Shown here in pieces: positions 48,131-60,309 of a stretch of 64,000 nucleotides of DNA. Position 1 is the stretch's first letter. The number at the start of each line of letters is the position of its first letter. This DNA comes from Membranipora membranacea. Lineage: Eukaryota; Bryozoa; Gymnolaemata; Cheilostomatida; Membraniporidae. The stretch is from positions 8,693,501 through 8,757,500 of the forward strand of contig OU612074.1 in NCBI GenBank assembly GCA_914767715.1. Reading direction: 5' to 3'. The notes under the pieces were generated by a model that was given only the letters and a program-made list of their open reading frames with translations, ran no database searches and had not been told where the DNA came from. The position numbers were made by a program, and so were the translations under genes.

Positions 48131-49260
48131 TTAACTTTTTGTTCTCAGAGATTGGTATGGTGAGGAAGATTCAAATATGAGACGTTGGAGTCAGAGATTC
48201 CCCACCTTATTAGCTAAAGGGTGTCCCAGGATTGTGTATATACACTGGACACTGATACGCTCAGGGAACCCACCGAATACACACATGACAGTAAGGTTTC
48301 AAGTGATGTTATATAGGAAGTTGGAAATAGGAAGCTGAAAAAATTGAGGGTAGTAAGGCGCTACTGTCGCGTATGACAAGTTCCAGCTTGTATATTTAGA
48401 CAAACCATGTTTTTAGATCATTGATTGTCCGGATGTGGTTGATTAATGGTTTTGAATCTTAAAAAGTTTTGTGTCCACCTTTTACCCAATCAGGTGGTTG
48501 CATATTATTTTGTTGCTTGTACTATCAATGCCGGCTCCAGGATTTGCAGGGTTGAGGCAAGAACCTCAAGCGGTCAGGAGACTAGCTAGCTCTTCAGCTT
48601 GCTCATTTCCATCGACCTCTGAAAGACTGTATGCCGCAAGTAGGTAATTATAAATCTAATCTAAATATTCCAATGCTGTAAGTACTTTAAACAAATAGAA
48701 ATCAACCGAAGAAATTTCTAACAAGAATGTGGACAGCTCTTCAGAAGTTTGCTAAAACAACTAAGCCAGGCTACTCGGAAATATTGTGTTAGTTGAGCAT
48801 GTTGTCAAAAGGCTGAAAACGCATTTTTTTATTGTCAACCTGAATCATTGAATTGCTGAAAGCATATCAAATTTTCAGACCCATGCAGGTGATGTCGTGT
48901 CCGTCCGTGTCAAGGGTATGATCACTTTATGTGCTGTGAGTTAACGATGATCACATACTGTGGCAAGGGAATACTGCAGTTCACAATTCTGCTTTCGATA
49001 ACTCGTGATCAAAAAAGCAAGTTGTGATGTTATTCTTACTTGTGTAAGGAAAGCATCTCCTTAGGAATTGTCAGACAGGAAAGCATCGCTAAGTATTGAT
49101 CCGTGAAAGGTAAAAACCGAGACAGTCCCATGATAATTATCCACATGAAGTAAAGTAAGGCCGTAGTTCGATGCTTATAAATGGCAATATCTAGCTAGCC
49201 CCTATTATCAACATTCCAATAAAATGCAGATAACAGGATATGAAGAGTTTTGTTGACCAG
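48131..49260. other. Intergenic stretch, no recognised gene
   Basis: No exon, repeat or element was recognised. Confidence 0.35.
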
Positions 49261-49269
49261 CAAGTTCTG

Positions 49270-50770
49270 AATAATTGTTACTCGCCATGGTGTTTTTCAT
49301 CTTCGAGTTTTCAAAACCAGCTACAAAAACCGGTTGCAAAACTTTATCAAAAATATTAGCAGCTTTGATTTTGTATTCAATTGCATATTTTTATCACTTT
49401 CAACGGCAGTCAATATCATTGAACGACATCCATTTTATTCATAGCACTGGTGATGCAAACCTTTAACATTTGTAAAAAAAAATTTTAAATTGTGTTATAT
49501 TTAGGAGTTGTCCTCTCCTGATATATGCGGCAAACAGTTTTTTGTTTCTACAAATCATTCCTTTAGCCAAGTTTTGAACTTGTTTGACTAAGCAACAGCA
49601 TATATTACCTGTGTTTCCATGTAATTTTTGAGCTCGAACTCAGTTGCCATATCTTGACTGGCTCACGAAATATGCATCCATTCCCGTGTATAATTGAGAT
49701 TGAGCTGAAACTTCGAAAATCTACTGCCGCAACCAGGGCCCCTTTAGACAAAGTCTTTGTTGATAACTGCTCGGTCACGCTAGTTTGCTGTAGTTCAAAT
49801 AGCCCAGTGCGAACTGAACCTTGGAGCTCAGCAAAACCAGACGTATTCCCATGGATCAAACAGCCTGAAAATAAGCTCACGTCGACCCATGGAAGTACAG
49901 ATATATTGGCTAGCAAAGATCATTATCTTGCCTTATCAATGGACAGGCTGAGATCAGAATATTGAAAAAAATCAGGTGAATTCAATGTGTCTAACAATTA
50001 AACAGTTGCAGCTGGGGTAAATGGGTACCTATTTAGTTCCTATTCTGAAAAATTGTGATTTGTTCTTGCAATGGTTTATGCATTATAAAAATAAAATATT
50101 TGGAACTACTCAAGAAGTTGTAACCCAGCTGATGGGGTGTACCGATAATTTAAAAACATGAGAAATTCTTATCATTTATCTCAGCTATAGATTCGACTTA
50201 CAGCATATATCAATGGTGTTTTTCTTGATATTTGAGTGAAGAGTGCTATTGTGCTTTGTGGAATGTTTTATGGAGAAGGTAATTCTGAGTTACAACATGT
50301 TTTTTTTGTCATTAGCTTAATAACTATCAGTTTATTTTGCACATACTTCTGCGCGACCAAATAACAAAATTATAACATCCACTTATAGGTGGTAAATAAG
50401 ATAAGTTAATAAATAAAATTCAAAAATAAAACTTTCTGTACATGGTAATTGGCGTTGTCCTGAAACTTTTGTATGAAGTCTAACTCTCCGACATCTTAAA
50501 TGACTCGGAGATATAAAAAGGTGGCAAGTTTAGCATCTTCGATACTGAGGCCTAAAAAGAATATTGCTCACGATGAAAAGTTTGCTGTAATAACCAGTTA
50601 TGCAAAAACATTACAAGTAGTTTATCAAGCTTGTCAATAAGCAATATTTTAGGATAGTATATGTTTTGTAAACATAACTAAATAAATAGCAATAATATAA
50701 TATAAATACTACATAATATCATTATATTATTAATCTGAAGAGAAAAGAGTAATAAATAATATAAGATAGA
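49270..50770. repeat. Segmental duplication, copy 2 (distal part)
   Basis: It matches 20,640-21,820. The clearest block is 50,460-50,760, where the GAAGTCTAACTC, TAATATAATATAAATACTAC and ATTAATCTGAAG anchors follow in the same order. It suggests that unit 2 ends just before the receptor gene. Open frames at 49,605-49,965 on both strands overlap each other and are not supported. Confidence 0.6.
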
Positions 50771-51158
50771 TAATACTTTGTATGATAATATCAGTTGGAA
50801 TATTCGTAGGTCAGCCTCAGGAATTCTATTAGAGACTTTCTCCTTTCGTTCACATATTTACAGCCTACTAATATTTTACAAGGGATTCGTAACAAAAAAT
50901 GATTCAAAGCACCACGGTGACTCAACAGTTTGGAGTTGTGTACACATGGCTAATCATTGAACTGAATAGTCTTAGGGCTTCATTCATTGGAACCATTCAT
51001 GCTAAGACAGGACTGCAACCAGATCAAACCATACATTATATAGTCTATCTGACCGTATTGCTTGATATGCACAAAATAAATAGAATATAGGAATCGTTAA
51101 ATCGCAACTTAACTCCACGCAAATTGTTTTAAATACTGGGACTAGACGGAACTTGTGC

Positions 51159-54100
51159 TTAGCAAAAGCTGTTCTCGATTTCCTTGTAATATCGTTGCTG
51201 ACTTTTATCGGGATTGTCCTCCTTTGTCATTACATTGTTACAGTAGGCCTGCACGGCCTGATTGTCATGTTTCTGTAGTATATTAGACAGACACTCGTTT
51301 GTGACGTTGTGCCACATCACCTGGTCATGGCCGCTACAGCTAGGAGAGCGTCGGCGATTTCGTTTCCTTTTGTTATCTCGATACCTAAAGGAGAAAGAGG
51401 AAAAATGAGAGGTTACGTTTTGTATTTGAGAAGGCGTGTCACACACCAAGGGCAAGTTCAAGTGTAACAAAAAGTTTATCAATAATGAGATAGTGCTGAG
51501 CGTTTAGAATATCAGGCTCCTTGCAACAACAAAATGCTATTGTTGATGAGGGAGATTGCAATTTTGGCGGGTTCACCTTGCGGAACATGTTCACAGGGGC
51601 TCACAGTCTGTGACAAACCACTTTGAAAAATTAAGTCTGATAAGGGTGGCATTAATATTTTCAGACCTTGAAACACAAAATTGGTGTATTTTGTTTTTTA
51701 GGCGTTTTTTAAACTGAATTCGGGCATTTTGATAGCTGAATCTTTTTTAAGAGCCCTATTACTTGTTCAGTAAATGTGCTCAGATTTGAATCTTTCACTT
51801 ACCTTTTTGCAAAGTAGATCGCAAACAGCACTACTATGAGTAAACCGAAGAGACCAAATATAAGTCCAAGTATAGTGGCTGTAAAAAAAGAGGTATGTAT
51901 ACAAGTTATGGCGGGAAAAATTATTATTCTTGACCAACTAAATGAGAGTTGTCCTCCCTTGTATCCATGTTAAGATTAACTTATTATTAATTATTAATTA
52001 TGATGTCCAGTGAAAGCCTGTGTGAGTTTGAGGAGTCTAGTCATGAAGATGGAAGTAACTGAATGGTTGATCTGATCATTAGATCAAGTTTAGGGCTATT
52101 GCCTGGATTCCAGTTGCTCCCTTCCACTGGTCACACCGCAGTGGATCGGGGGCAACTCCCAATGAAGGCAAATGGGCCAAACTTTGTCTAGTTGATCACA
52201 AGATCATAGGGTCATAGATTGCTACTAAAAATTTTATTGAGATAATTTTCGTTTCTGTGTTGGCGGCTAGATTTTATACATCAGCTCATAATCTGGGGGA
52301 AATAAACCTCAGACTAGCGGTATTATAATTTTACCTTGGCTGATAAACTAGAAAGAACAACTCACCAATTGTTGAGGCTGGTAGGTGTGTTGAAACATTG
52401 TTGTATATTCTGATATCACCATCACCTTGAAGCACTTCTGCAGTCCATGTCTCCCTAGCCTTCAGGGTGGTGAGTAGCCCACCCCTATTACGTCTTGTTG
52501 TAGGTCGGAGTGTATTACCAATCACAACCTGATTTCTTAGCAATGTTGTGGGATCAGTTGTGGGTGGTACAGTTGGGCGATCGACCGGTATGGGCAGCGG
52601 TGTCACTGCAAAAACAAAAGTGAGTTAGTTATGGGATATCATTGAACTTACACGAGTTTCAACAGAGTTCAACTTTAGCTATCAGGATGATTTTTGACCA
52701 GGGTATTTTGTACCACAATACGTTTTGTTGATGTCAAAACGTGCTCTGGAATATTTTGGTGCATATTTAGGATTCATATTCCCTTTTCTCTTGGAATTAT
52801 TTTCATAGAAAAGTCACAAAGTGGTTATAGCTCTGTTGATTTTGTAATTTTATGTAGGACAATATAAAACTACCAGCTACCAGTACTTAGTTCTGAGCAC
52901 TTTCCATGTTAAATGTTATAGGAAATATGATCACTTTTTCTCATAAGAATCTCACATCGCTATGCCTAAAATCGAAGGTCAATAGCCATCACATTTTAGT
53001 AGCCTGTGGCATTGAACAAAAGCCTTCTGTCCTGTGAGGTGATCCTATTGTACAGATGTTGAATATGTTTATTACGATTGACATATATTGACTGTATTTT
53101 TTACACATCTTCGCAAGATTGGAATGTTATATATTGTTTTACATTCAGGTCAGACAAGATCATTCTACCTCCAGTGCTGCCAATCAATGTTCTCTATTGT
53201 CTAAAGTCAGTTCCATCAGCTAATTTTTGAGTGGAGAACAATTGAAATGCTCATCATTAAAATCTTATTGACTTGATCAGCCAGTAAAACCATTCAAAGC
53301 GTCCATAGCAGAAAGAAATTTTTTTAAATGCTTGATTACTAAAATAGGCGACTTTGCTGGCCGTTCATAAAACCCACTAACCTACAACTAAAGGTGGTTT
53401 TTTCTACCTAAATGTGGATTCATCTAAAATTATTTTCGATCACTTTACCATAACACACCTTTAATCCGAATCAGAATTTCAAAGTTTTACTTTTAAAAAT
53501 TACGTCTTCTTATGATATTTCAGTTATTACTTTGACCACAAGATACACCGGGCTTTATTGCAACTAATATATCCATTTCTAGTTTTGTCATTTTTGTGCT
53601 AATTTTTATGCAGAACTTCAAATTAATTCCATGTCATGTTTTCATTTTGCAAAGGTACCTTTGATGAAATGTTTTGCCACAGTGAGCGACTCTTTCCTGA
53701 TAAACAGTTACAATCAATGGCGAAGTCAATCCATCTGACTTTTAAATTTTCTGATGTTTGTTTGACTTTTCGTATTGGCAGATAATTTATTTACTTTTCG
53801 GCCGAAGTATACAATATTACGCTATCTCTCCCGCCTAATAAAGCTTCCTAAAGCACAAAACTAGTAAAGAGCAAATATCAACAAGACCAGATAATCGATG
53901 GTAATATGTTATTTTAGTATGAGTTATCCTATTCCGACATTGTTAGTTTCGTGCTACAATTCCCTACCACAATGCAATGAATCAATTCGGCATGCCAACC
54001 AAGTATATAGCCTCAGAACATGTTTATCTCCAAAATAAAGTTTTGCGGGATGGGTGCCCAGGTGCCCGTGTTTGTCGAGTTTTAGCTTAGATTTGCATGA

Positions 54101-57100
54101 CAGTTTCTTCGATAAATCTCTGAATAATTAATGACTTGTCTAACTCAATGGCATCTATTACTTGTTGACTTTATGCTCTGTTGTTCAAACATCAGCTAGA
54201 TTTACTGACTTGTAGAAGCTCAAGTTTGAATATTAGCTTCTGTATTAGTCCTATATCTAATGTGTCCCTTTGATCAAGGATCTAACTCCTTGCTTTGATA
54301 AAGCACCCACTTTTATTCCTTTAAATTTTGTCTGCCTCTCCAAACTTTTTGAGGCGGTTAGCAAGCCTTATGATAAGGCCTAATGGCATATTATGACAAG
54401 GATTGTCACTCAATGTGGCCTTATTTGTATAAAATACTATAAAAAACTCTATTCTTGTCCTGCAGATACAAATCAACTCAGTCCATGTCCCAAACTCTTT
54501 TCAGTAAACAGTTAGGTGTTTTGAACAGTATAGCTACATGTTATGCATTAATCAATATATCACAAGGTGTTGTTAGAAAATTATTAGATTTTAATCTGTC
54601 TTAGAGACAAGATCAGAATTTGAATGTCCCTACAATAACAACCATCTGCATTTTAAACCAGATCTGCATGCCAATCAAACAATGTCAATCACACCTGCTT
54701 AATTGTTTTTGATAACAGTAAAAGAATGAGCTGTTGTTTATGTCTGATTTTAATCAACGCCCTCTCAGTGTCCCTTGAGATCGCTGTGTTTCCATGTCAT
54801 TTCCTTGACAGTTAAGACAACAAAATGGCTGAATTAATTGACTCGAAATTCAGTATATTTATCAGCTTTAACTTTCACACGCAGAGTGTATTATTGTCCT
54901 ACTTATGAATTGTCCTTCCTTGCATATATTATTCCAGTTCTGCACTTTTGGTTAATATGCATACATGCATACTGCCCAAAACCAGGGTCGTAAGTTTATA
55001 TTACCTACTAATACTACGGGTGAGGGGTAAGCTTACGCTTATCCTAGAAATATAACTAGAAGGGATGTGGAAGCACTATGGTTTAAATGCGCAATTCCAA
55101 TGGCAATTTCAACAAATTTTTCTTGCGTCACATCTCTTTTTAGACAGCACTATACTTACATTGGTAGTAGATCCACACTCCCCCAAAGTGACCTTGTGTG
55201 TTAGTAGAGAATGAGAGCTGTATCCTACTTGTTGGTACGTAACTCACATCGTAATTCTCTATCACACCTGAGCCACCGCAGAACGTCTTAGTACTGAAAT
55301 CATAAGAGGATATTCATTTTGTAATGGGTTTATTTGATGAAGGACGGATATTACTATGCTGTAGTTCCGTGGTGCTGTAGTTTTGGATCCCAATGAATTG
55401 TTACTGAATCTATATTGTCAAAGGTATTGGTGTACTTTTATAATGAAGTTTGATGATTTTGAAATATAATATATAAAACAATATATGAATGATTGGATGG
55501 GATTTTTTTAATTTTTGAGCTCGTGTCTTATATCTAGGACTTAGTTCTAACTTTAGTGTAGGCTACTGCAGATTTTAGAACTAGCTCCAACTCGAGTGTG
55601 CTGTGTACCTAAGACTAAGTTCTAACCTGAGTGTATTGTGTATCTCGAGACAATCTCTGTGATCTGTCAGGTTAACAGTGATGAGATGTAGGCGTATGTT
55701 ACTCCCTACTATCTCAAATTTACAGTCCAGGGATCCAAAATAGTTGCCATTGGACAGAAAGGGTGAAGCTATGTATCCTTCGTTGGCTATCGGATCTGTG
55801 CGGGACGCCGTGCATATATCCGCAATATCGGTTTCTAGAATAGAGGGAGCACAACTTTAAATTTGCTGTTACTGTCATATATTTCCAAAAGGGTAGCATG
55901 AAAAATATTTTAAAGTTATTTGTCCATAGCTTAACATTTTGACACAGCTTTTCTCACTATCTTCATGGCGTAGTGTGGTATATTCTGCTATGGCTTTTGC
56001 ACATCAATAACATCTAAAACTATTGTATTTCATAAAATTGAAGTTTCTTCAACTCCTGATAAATTCATGGACATGAAACAAATCCAATACTGCCATCTGA
56101 AAACTATATTGATAGCGACCAGGAAACTGTCTCCCTATTGCCTGGACAGGCAGCAGAAACAGGTCCAGGGTCTTCATCAGTAATAGACTACAGATTGTGA
56201 AGCTTTATTCATTAGAAGTTGCAGACTGTTGGACTAAAGGACAGGTGTTGACGCCATAGTTGTTTTTTCTTGGAATTCCACCAGGATTTTAAATTTAATA
56301 TCTGTAAATTAATAGCACCTTGATAAATTATTATTAAACTTGTTTGTATCAATTTGATCTAGCTTGATTGGCCGCCACCAATACACATGGGCTTACCTTC
56401 TGAATGATTTGCAATTATGTTTTTTTGTCGAATCATACTAGGGACAAATTAATTAGACAGGTTTTATAGATTACCAGGGGGATACAACCTGTACATTATG
56501 TTGATTAGAAGTAATTGAATGGAGATTTTTAAATTACTGGATTAATTGCGAATTTCAAATTATTGAATCTGCATGGGTGGCACCGATTGAACTGACATAT
56601 ATCCGCAAATATGCATCAAGGGAATAAATTGAGGAAGGAAATATGGCACGTGCCTCTGAATGGCCTCTGAATGGCCTCTGAATGGAGCTTCATTCAATGC
56701 TAAGACAAAAACAGTCTGCATTACTTGTAAACACAGCTGCAGGGATCAACTTTAATTCAACATTTCTGCATACTAATTTATATCACTATCTCAACCATTT
56801 CCAAGTATTCTAATTCTAACTTTGATTTTGCCTGCAGTTGGAGAGCAGAGCTTTCAAATGCTAAACTACATAAGGAGTAAACTGTTTGCAGGCGGAAAGG
56901 TTCCCTTTTTTGCACACGCTTCAAGTATAAGAGATTTATTGCCAGCCAACAATTACTTACCCTCAATACTTTATATAAAGCGTTATCAGAGCTATGGTGG
57001 GAGCCAATATAAAAAAGAACAAGCGAAAACATTAGCTAGCTTGCTTACATCCCCAAACTAACTAAAAATAAATCTAGCCAACGTTTACACCTAGGAGATT

Positions 57101-60100
57101 TTGATTTGATCTTCATTGACAAAACTCACAGATTAAGGATTTCTGCTGACGGTACACTTACGTTTGACACACTCATACACCACTCTAAGGTAGTTCCCCA
57201 CCAGACCACATCTAGGTAACCTTGTGTAGTATTTAGTCTGACCTCTTATAGATATATCACACTCATTCCTTCCGTTACACCTACAGAAGATGAACTTACA
57301 ATGTTACGGGTACTGTGATTGGCCTCAAACTCCGCCAGTTTGCTGAGAAAGGCATTCAAACATTAATAAATTGAATGTTTGAATTCCTGTATCAGCAACC
57401 TGGCTGAGTTTAAGTGCTTAAAATGATGCTACTGATACTGGAGTCGACTCCGAGTGATGTAAATCCGAATTCATCGCAATGATCTTCTGGGGGTTGGTTT
57501 TCATGAATGGAAAATTTGACTAAGCTAGCATAGAATCATATACGATTATCAGCATTCTGTCTTTAGTTGATAAGCCAGCATAGGACTGGACCTTGATCTA
57601 GTTCGTATGGGTCTGTCAGAAATATTAACATCTATACATGAAATTTACCCGAAGCTAGTTTGCTCAGTCAGTGTGCAGTCTCCAGGCTGATATGTACATA
57701 TGTTGCTTTGTGATAGACCGTAGGTAACATTGAACACTCTAATCAGAGATCCTGGGCTACACTGTAAAGCCATAACTCCATCATGGTGACAGCTAGATGC
57801 TGTTTTTACTTCCCGTTCTACAATAAGAAATAAACAACTGTAAAAACAGCAGGTTCGCTATAGATGTATCCCAGAATGCATTTTGACTGGATCTTCCAGA
57901 GATTTTAGGCCTAACTGATATCACAGCATCTGGTTAGGAATCCCAGGTACAAGGTGCATGGCATGGCAGAGGTTTAGATATAAACCAGACCACCAGGCTG
58001 TGAGTAACCTTAGGTAATGAGTTTTGTATAAATGAAAGGTTTAACCATTATGTTTTAGATCTAGGATTGTTGATTGTTGCTTGCCATAATTCTAGGGGCC
58101 AAACAGGTGCTTGAATCAACAATAGGTGCTGTCCGGATCAACTGCTCCTGCTCAATATTGTTTGCATCTAACAAAACCTTTTTTTCCTCATTTATAGAGG
58201 TATGAAGTGTTTGATAAAGATGCAGGTCTGACATTTAAAATATCCAGGGTTACCTTCAAGACCACCCTCACTCTAACGCACCACCCTCACATTTACGCAC
58301 CACCCTCACTTTTACGCACCACCCAGACTTTTACGTAGTGAAGGTAAAGCATACGAAAATGTCTTACCAAGAGTTTGACAATAATATATATTTGAAGCAG
58401 CCGGCATCACTTTTGAGCCAAGCTGCCGCAGAAGTATTTGTGTAGTTAATAATTGAATTATAGCATGAGATGCAAGGTTCTTATCCCCACTAATTATCCA
58501 ATAATTGTGGCATGCGTTTGGAGTTAAGCTCATTAAAACTACCTTGGATTGAGCTCTTAACTACGATGTTTCGGCTAATTTCAAGGACTGATTGAGCCAA
58601 TTTGATGACAGCATTAATATAATCCAATCAAACAAATACCATCCTTATCAAAGCTGGCTTCCTGCTTTGTGATATCATATTCCAGCGACGTTCATCAAAA
58701 AGTTTTCAGGTCAAAAGACAAAAAATTTGGATACAAGATATAATTGCAGTCGATTGAACTTATTTTTTGCTGTCATTCTTGTTGACGCTGACATGTGCCA
58801 GGTAGTGTCATTTCTGCCAGCTGTATGTCCACCCATATCAAATAGTTGATGCTGACATTCCATAACACCCTACAACCCTGCCTAAAGTTTGCATTAACAA
58901 GACGAGCCGGTGATCATCAAGACTAGACCAGGGCTCCAATTAATTTTGCACTCACAGTTTGATATGCTTTGTTGACTTTAAGTTAAATTTATCATAATTC
59001 ATAGCTATATGGCCCCTATATACATAGCAGGTAGTGTTACAATCACAACTATTAGAACTTTGATATGATCCTTACTCTGTGATATGATTTGCCAAATTTG
59101 AAACTAGCTGCCTACTCTACTGAAACAGACATCTGTGTTATAGAGCTCATTTCCCTTTCCTGCAACCCTTCAAATTCAGCTGCCACACTTTGCAAGCTGC
59201 TGTATACCAACTATTTATGTTTATCTTGCACTTAACAGCAAAACAGATCTAGGTTTTGTAGCCACATGCCAAGCTATGACGTTAAATCCAGGCCTATCTG
59301 CTCTCCTTGAAGTGTGCCATCGTGTGCTTAGTGCGTAGCAGTTAAAAGATAAGCCATTAATTAATTTCCAACATCTGTCAGTTTAAGATAAATCATTAAT
59401 TCTGCAGTTGAGTCCAGTGAGGATGCTTTGATCAATTAAAACTGGCCCGTAAAATCAACAACATTTGTCAACTGCCTGCCAAGAAAAAATAACATGGGGC
59501 TTGAAGCACTGAGAGCTATGAACTTGATAATCTAAGGGCATTGCCTTTGTTACACCTGACAACAGGGATAGCTGGCAGCATAGCCATTAGTCTCAAGAAA
59601 CACCATAAACTATAGTCTATAGCCTCTGATGCTACTGATATTGCTTGACTTGTAAATTTCATGTTCAAAGCACTTTAAAGATAATCTGGTTGAACTAGGA
59701 ATGTCTGTCAGATGCTATTAAATTTTGCAATCGTGGTGATATTTATTCTCAAAAGTGGGCAGGAAATACCTTTACCCTCAAGGCTATTTATGGTCACAGC
59801 AAAAGTTCACATGAGCTCATTGTCGCCTAAAACTAATCGTGTGGAGCATTGCATAACTTTCAGTGATTATCAATGTATTGCCACTATGGGAAATCAATTT
59901 TAGCAACCCTAGTCACATTTTGATGCCATAGTGTTGACCAAGAAACAGCCAGATCAATCTATATGAGGACTTGTCCTTCCTATTGTGGCTTCCCTATGTG
60001 TAGCATTTCTGTTTGTGTGCTTTATTGAATTTAAATTGGAATAAGCTGCTTACACAACCCCAAACCATATCAAAACCACAATAATAAAATAACTGGTAGG

Positions 60101-60307
60101 CCTACCCCTAATTTTGATTCCACATTATAAAACATTCAACCAAAGCGGTTGAGATAAAGAAACAGGAAGCAGCCTTATTTAGTAGTATTTAGTAGTATTT
60201 GAGTATTGAAGTAACTTACCTGCGGCATATGTGACTGTAGATATCAGTGAGACTACTATCAGTATCAGACACGCTCTGCAGCATTGATGTGATAACTTAT
60301 AGTCCAT
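51159..60307 (-). CDS. Type I membrane receptor with SUEL lectin and CUB domains
   Basis: Eight exons: 60307-60220 (ATG), 57817-57649, 57280-57162, 55834-55627, 55293-55160, 52605-52366, 51878-51803 and 51384-51159 (TAA). All have GT-AG borders and compatible phases; total 1,260 bp, 419 residues. In order: signal peptide about 1-29 (LILIVVSLISTV core); SUEL/rhamnose-binding-type lectin domain about 31-125 (REVKTASSC, CSPGSLIRVFNVTYG, CNGRNECDI, GNYLRVVYEC); CUB domain about 130-239 (four Cys; EGYIASP, CKFEIVG, DCLEIHN, GGVWIYYQ); Thr/Pro/Arg stem 240-319; one membrane helix about 320-343; stop-transfer RYRDNKRKRNRRR; 75-residue tail ending YYKEIENSFC. It should sit in the plasma membrane and bind glycans or proteins outside. 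No closely similar architecture is known to me by name. Introns 2.4 kb and 2.6 kb are largest. Confidence 0.88.
52610..55155 (-). other. Intron 5 of the receptor gene
   Basis: AT-rich, with no repeated element or exon recognised between the CUB-end exon and the stem exon. Confidence 0.5.
55841..57155 (-). other. Intron 3 of the receptor gene
   Basis: Open frames at 56,778-57,061 on both strands overlap and look like chance. Three copies of an 11-bp unit GCCTCTGAATG lie at 56,652-56,684. Nothing else was recognised. Confidence 0.5.
56652..56684 (+). repeat. Triple 11-bp tandem repeat
   Basis: GCCTCTGAATG occurs three times in tandem within a receptor intron. Confidence 0.8.
57825..60215 (-). 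other. Intron 1 of the receptor gene
   Basis: It separates the signal-peptide exon from the lectin exon. Apart from the 19-bp repeat it is unremarkable AT-rich sequence; frames such as 58,312-58,533 and 59,712-59,903 are not supported. Confidence 0.5.
58261..58335 (+). repeat. 19-bp tandem repeat, four units
   Basis: The unit ACCACCCTCACTTTTACGC occurs four times with one or a few changes each; the last is shortened and has CAGAC in place of CTCAC. It lies in receptor intron 1. Confidence 0.85.
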
Positions 60308-60309
60308 CT

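Noticed and set aside
49605-49965. 103-codon frames on both strands
   Set aside because: They are mutual shadows across a diverged duplicated block; no protein similarity to the matching region of unit 1.
56778-57061. Two overlapping frames on opposite strands as separate genes
   Set aside because: They sit in a receptor intron, overlap each other, and show no domain or splice context.
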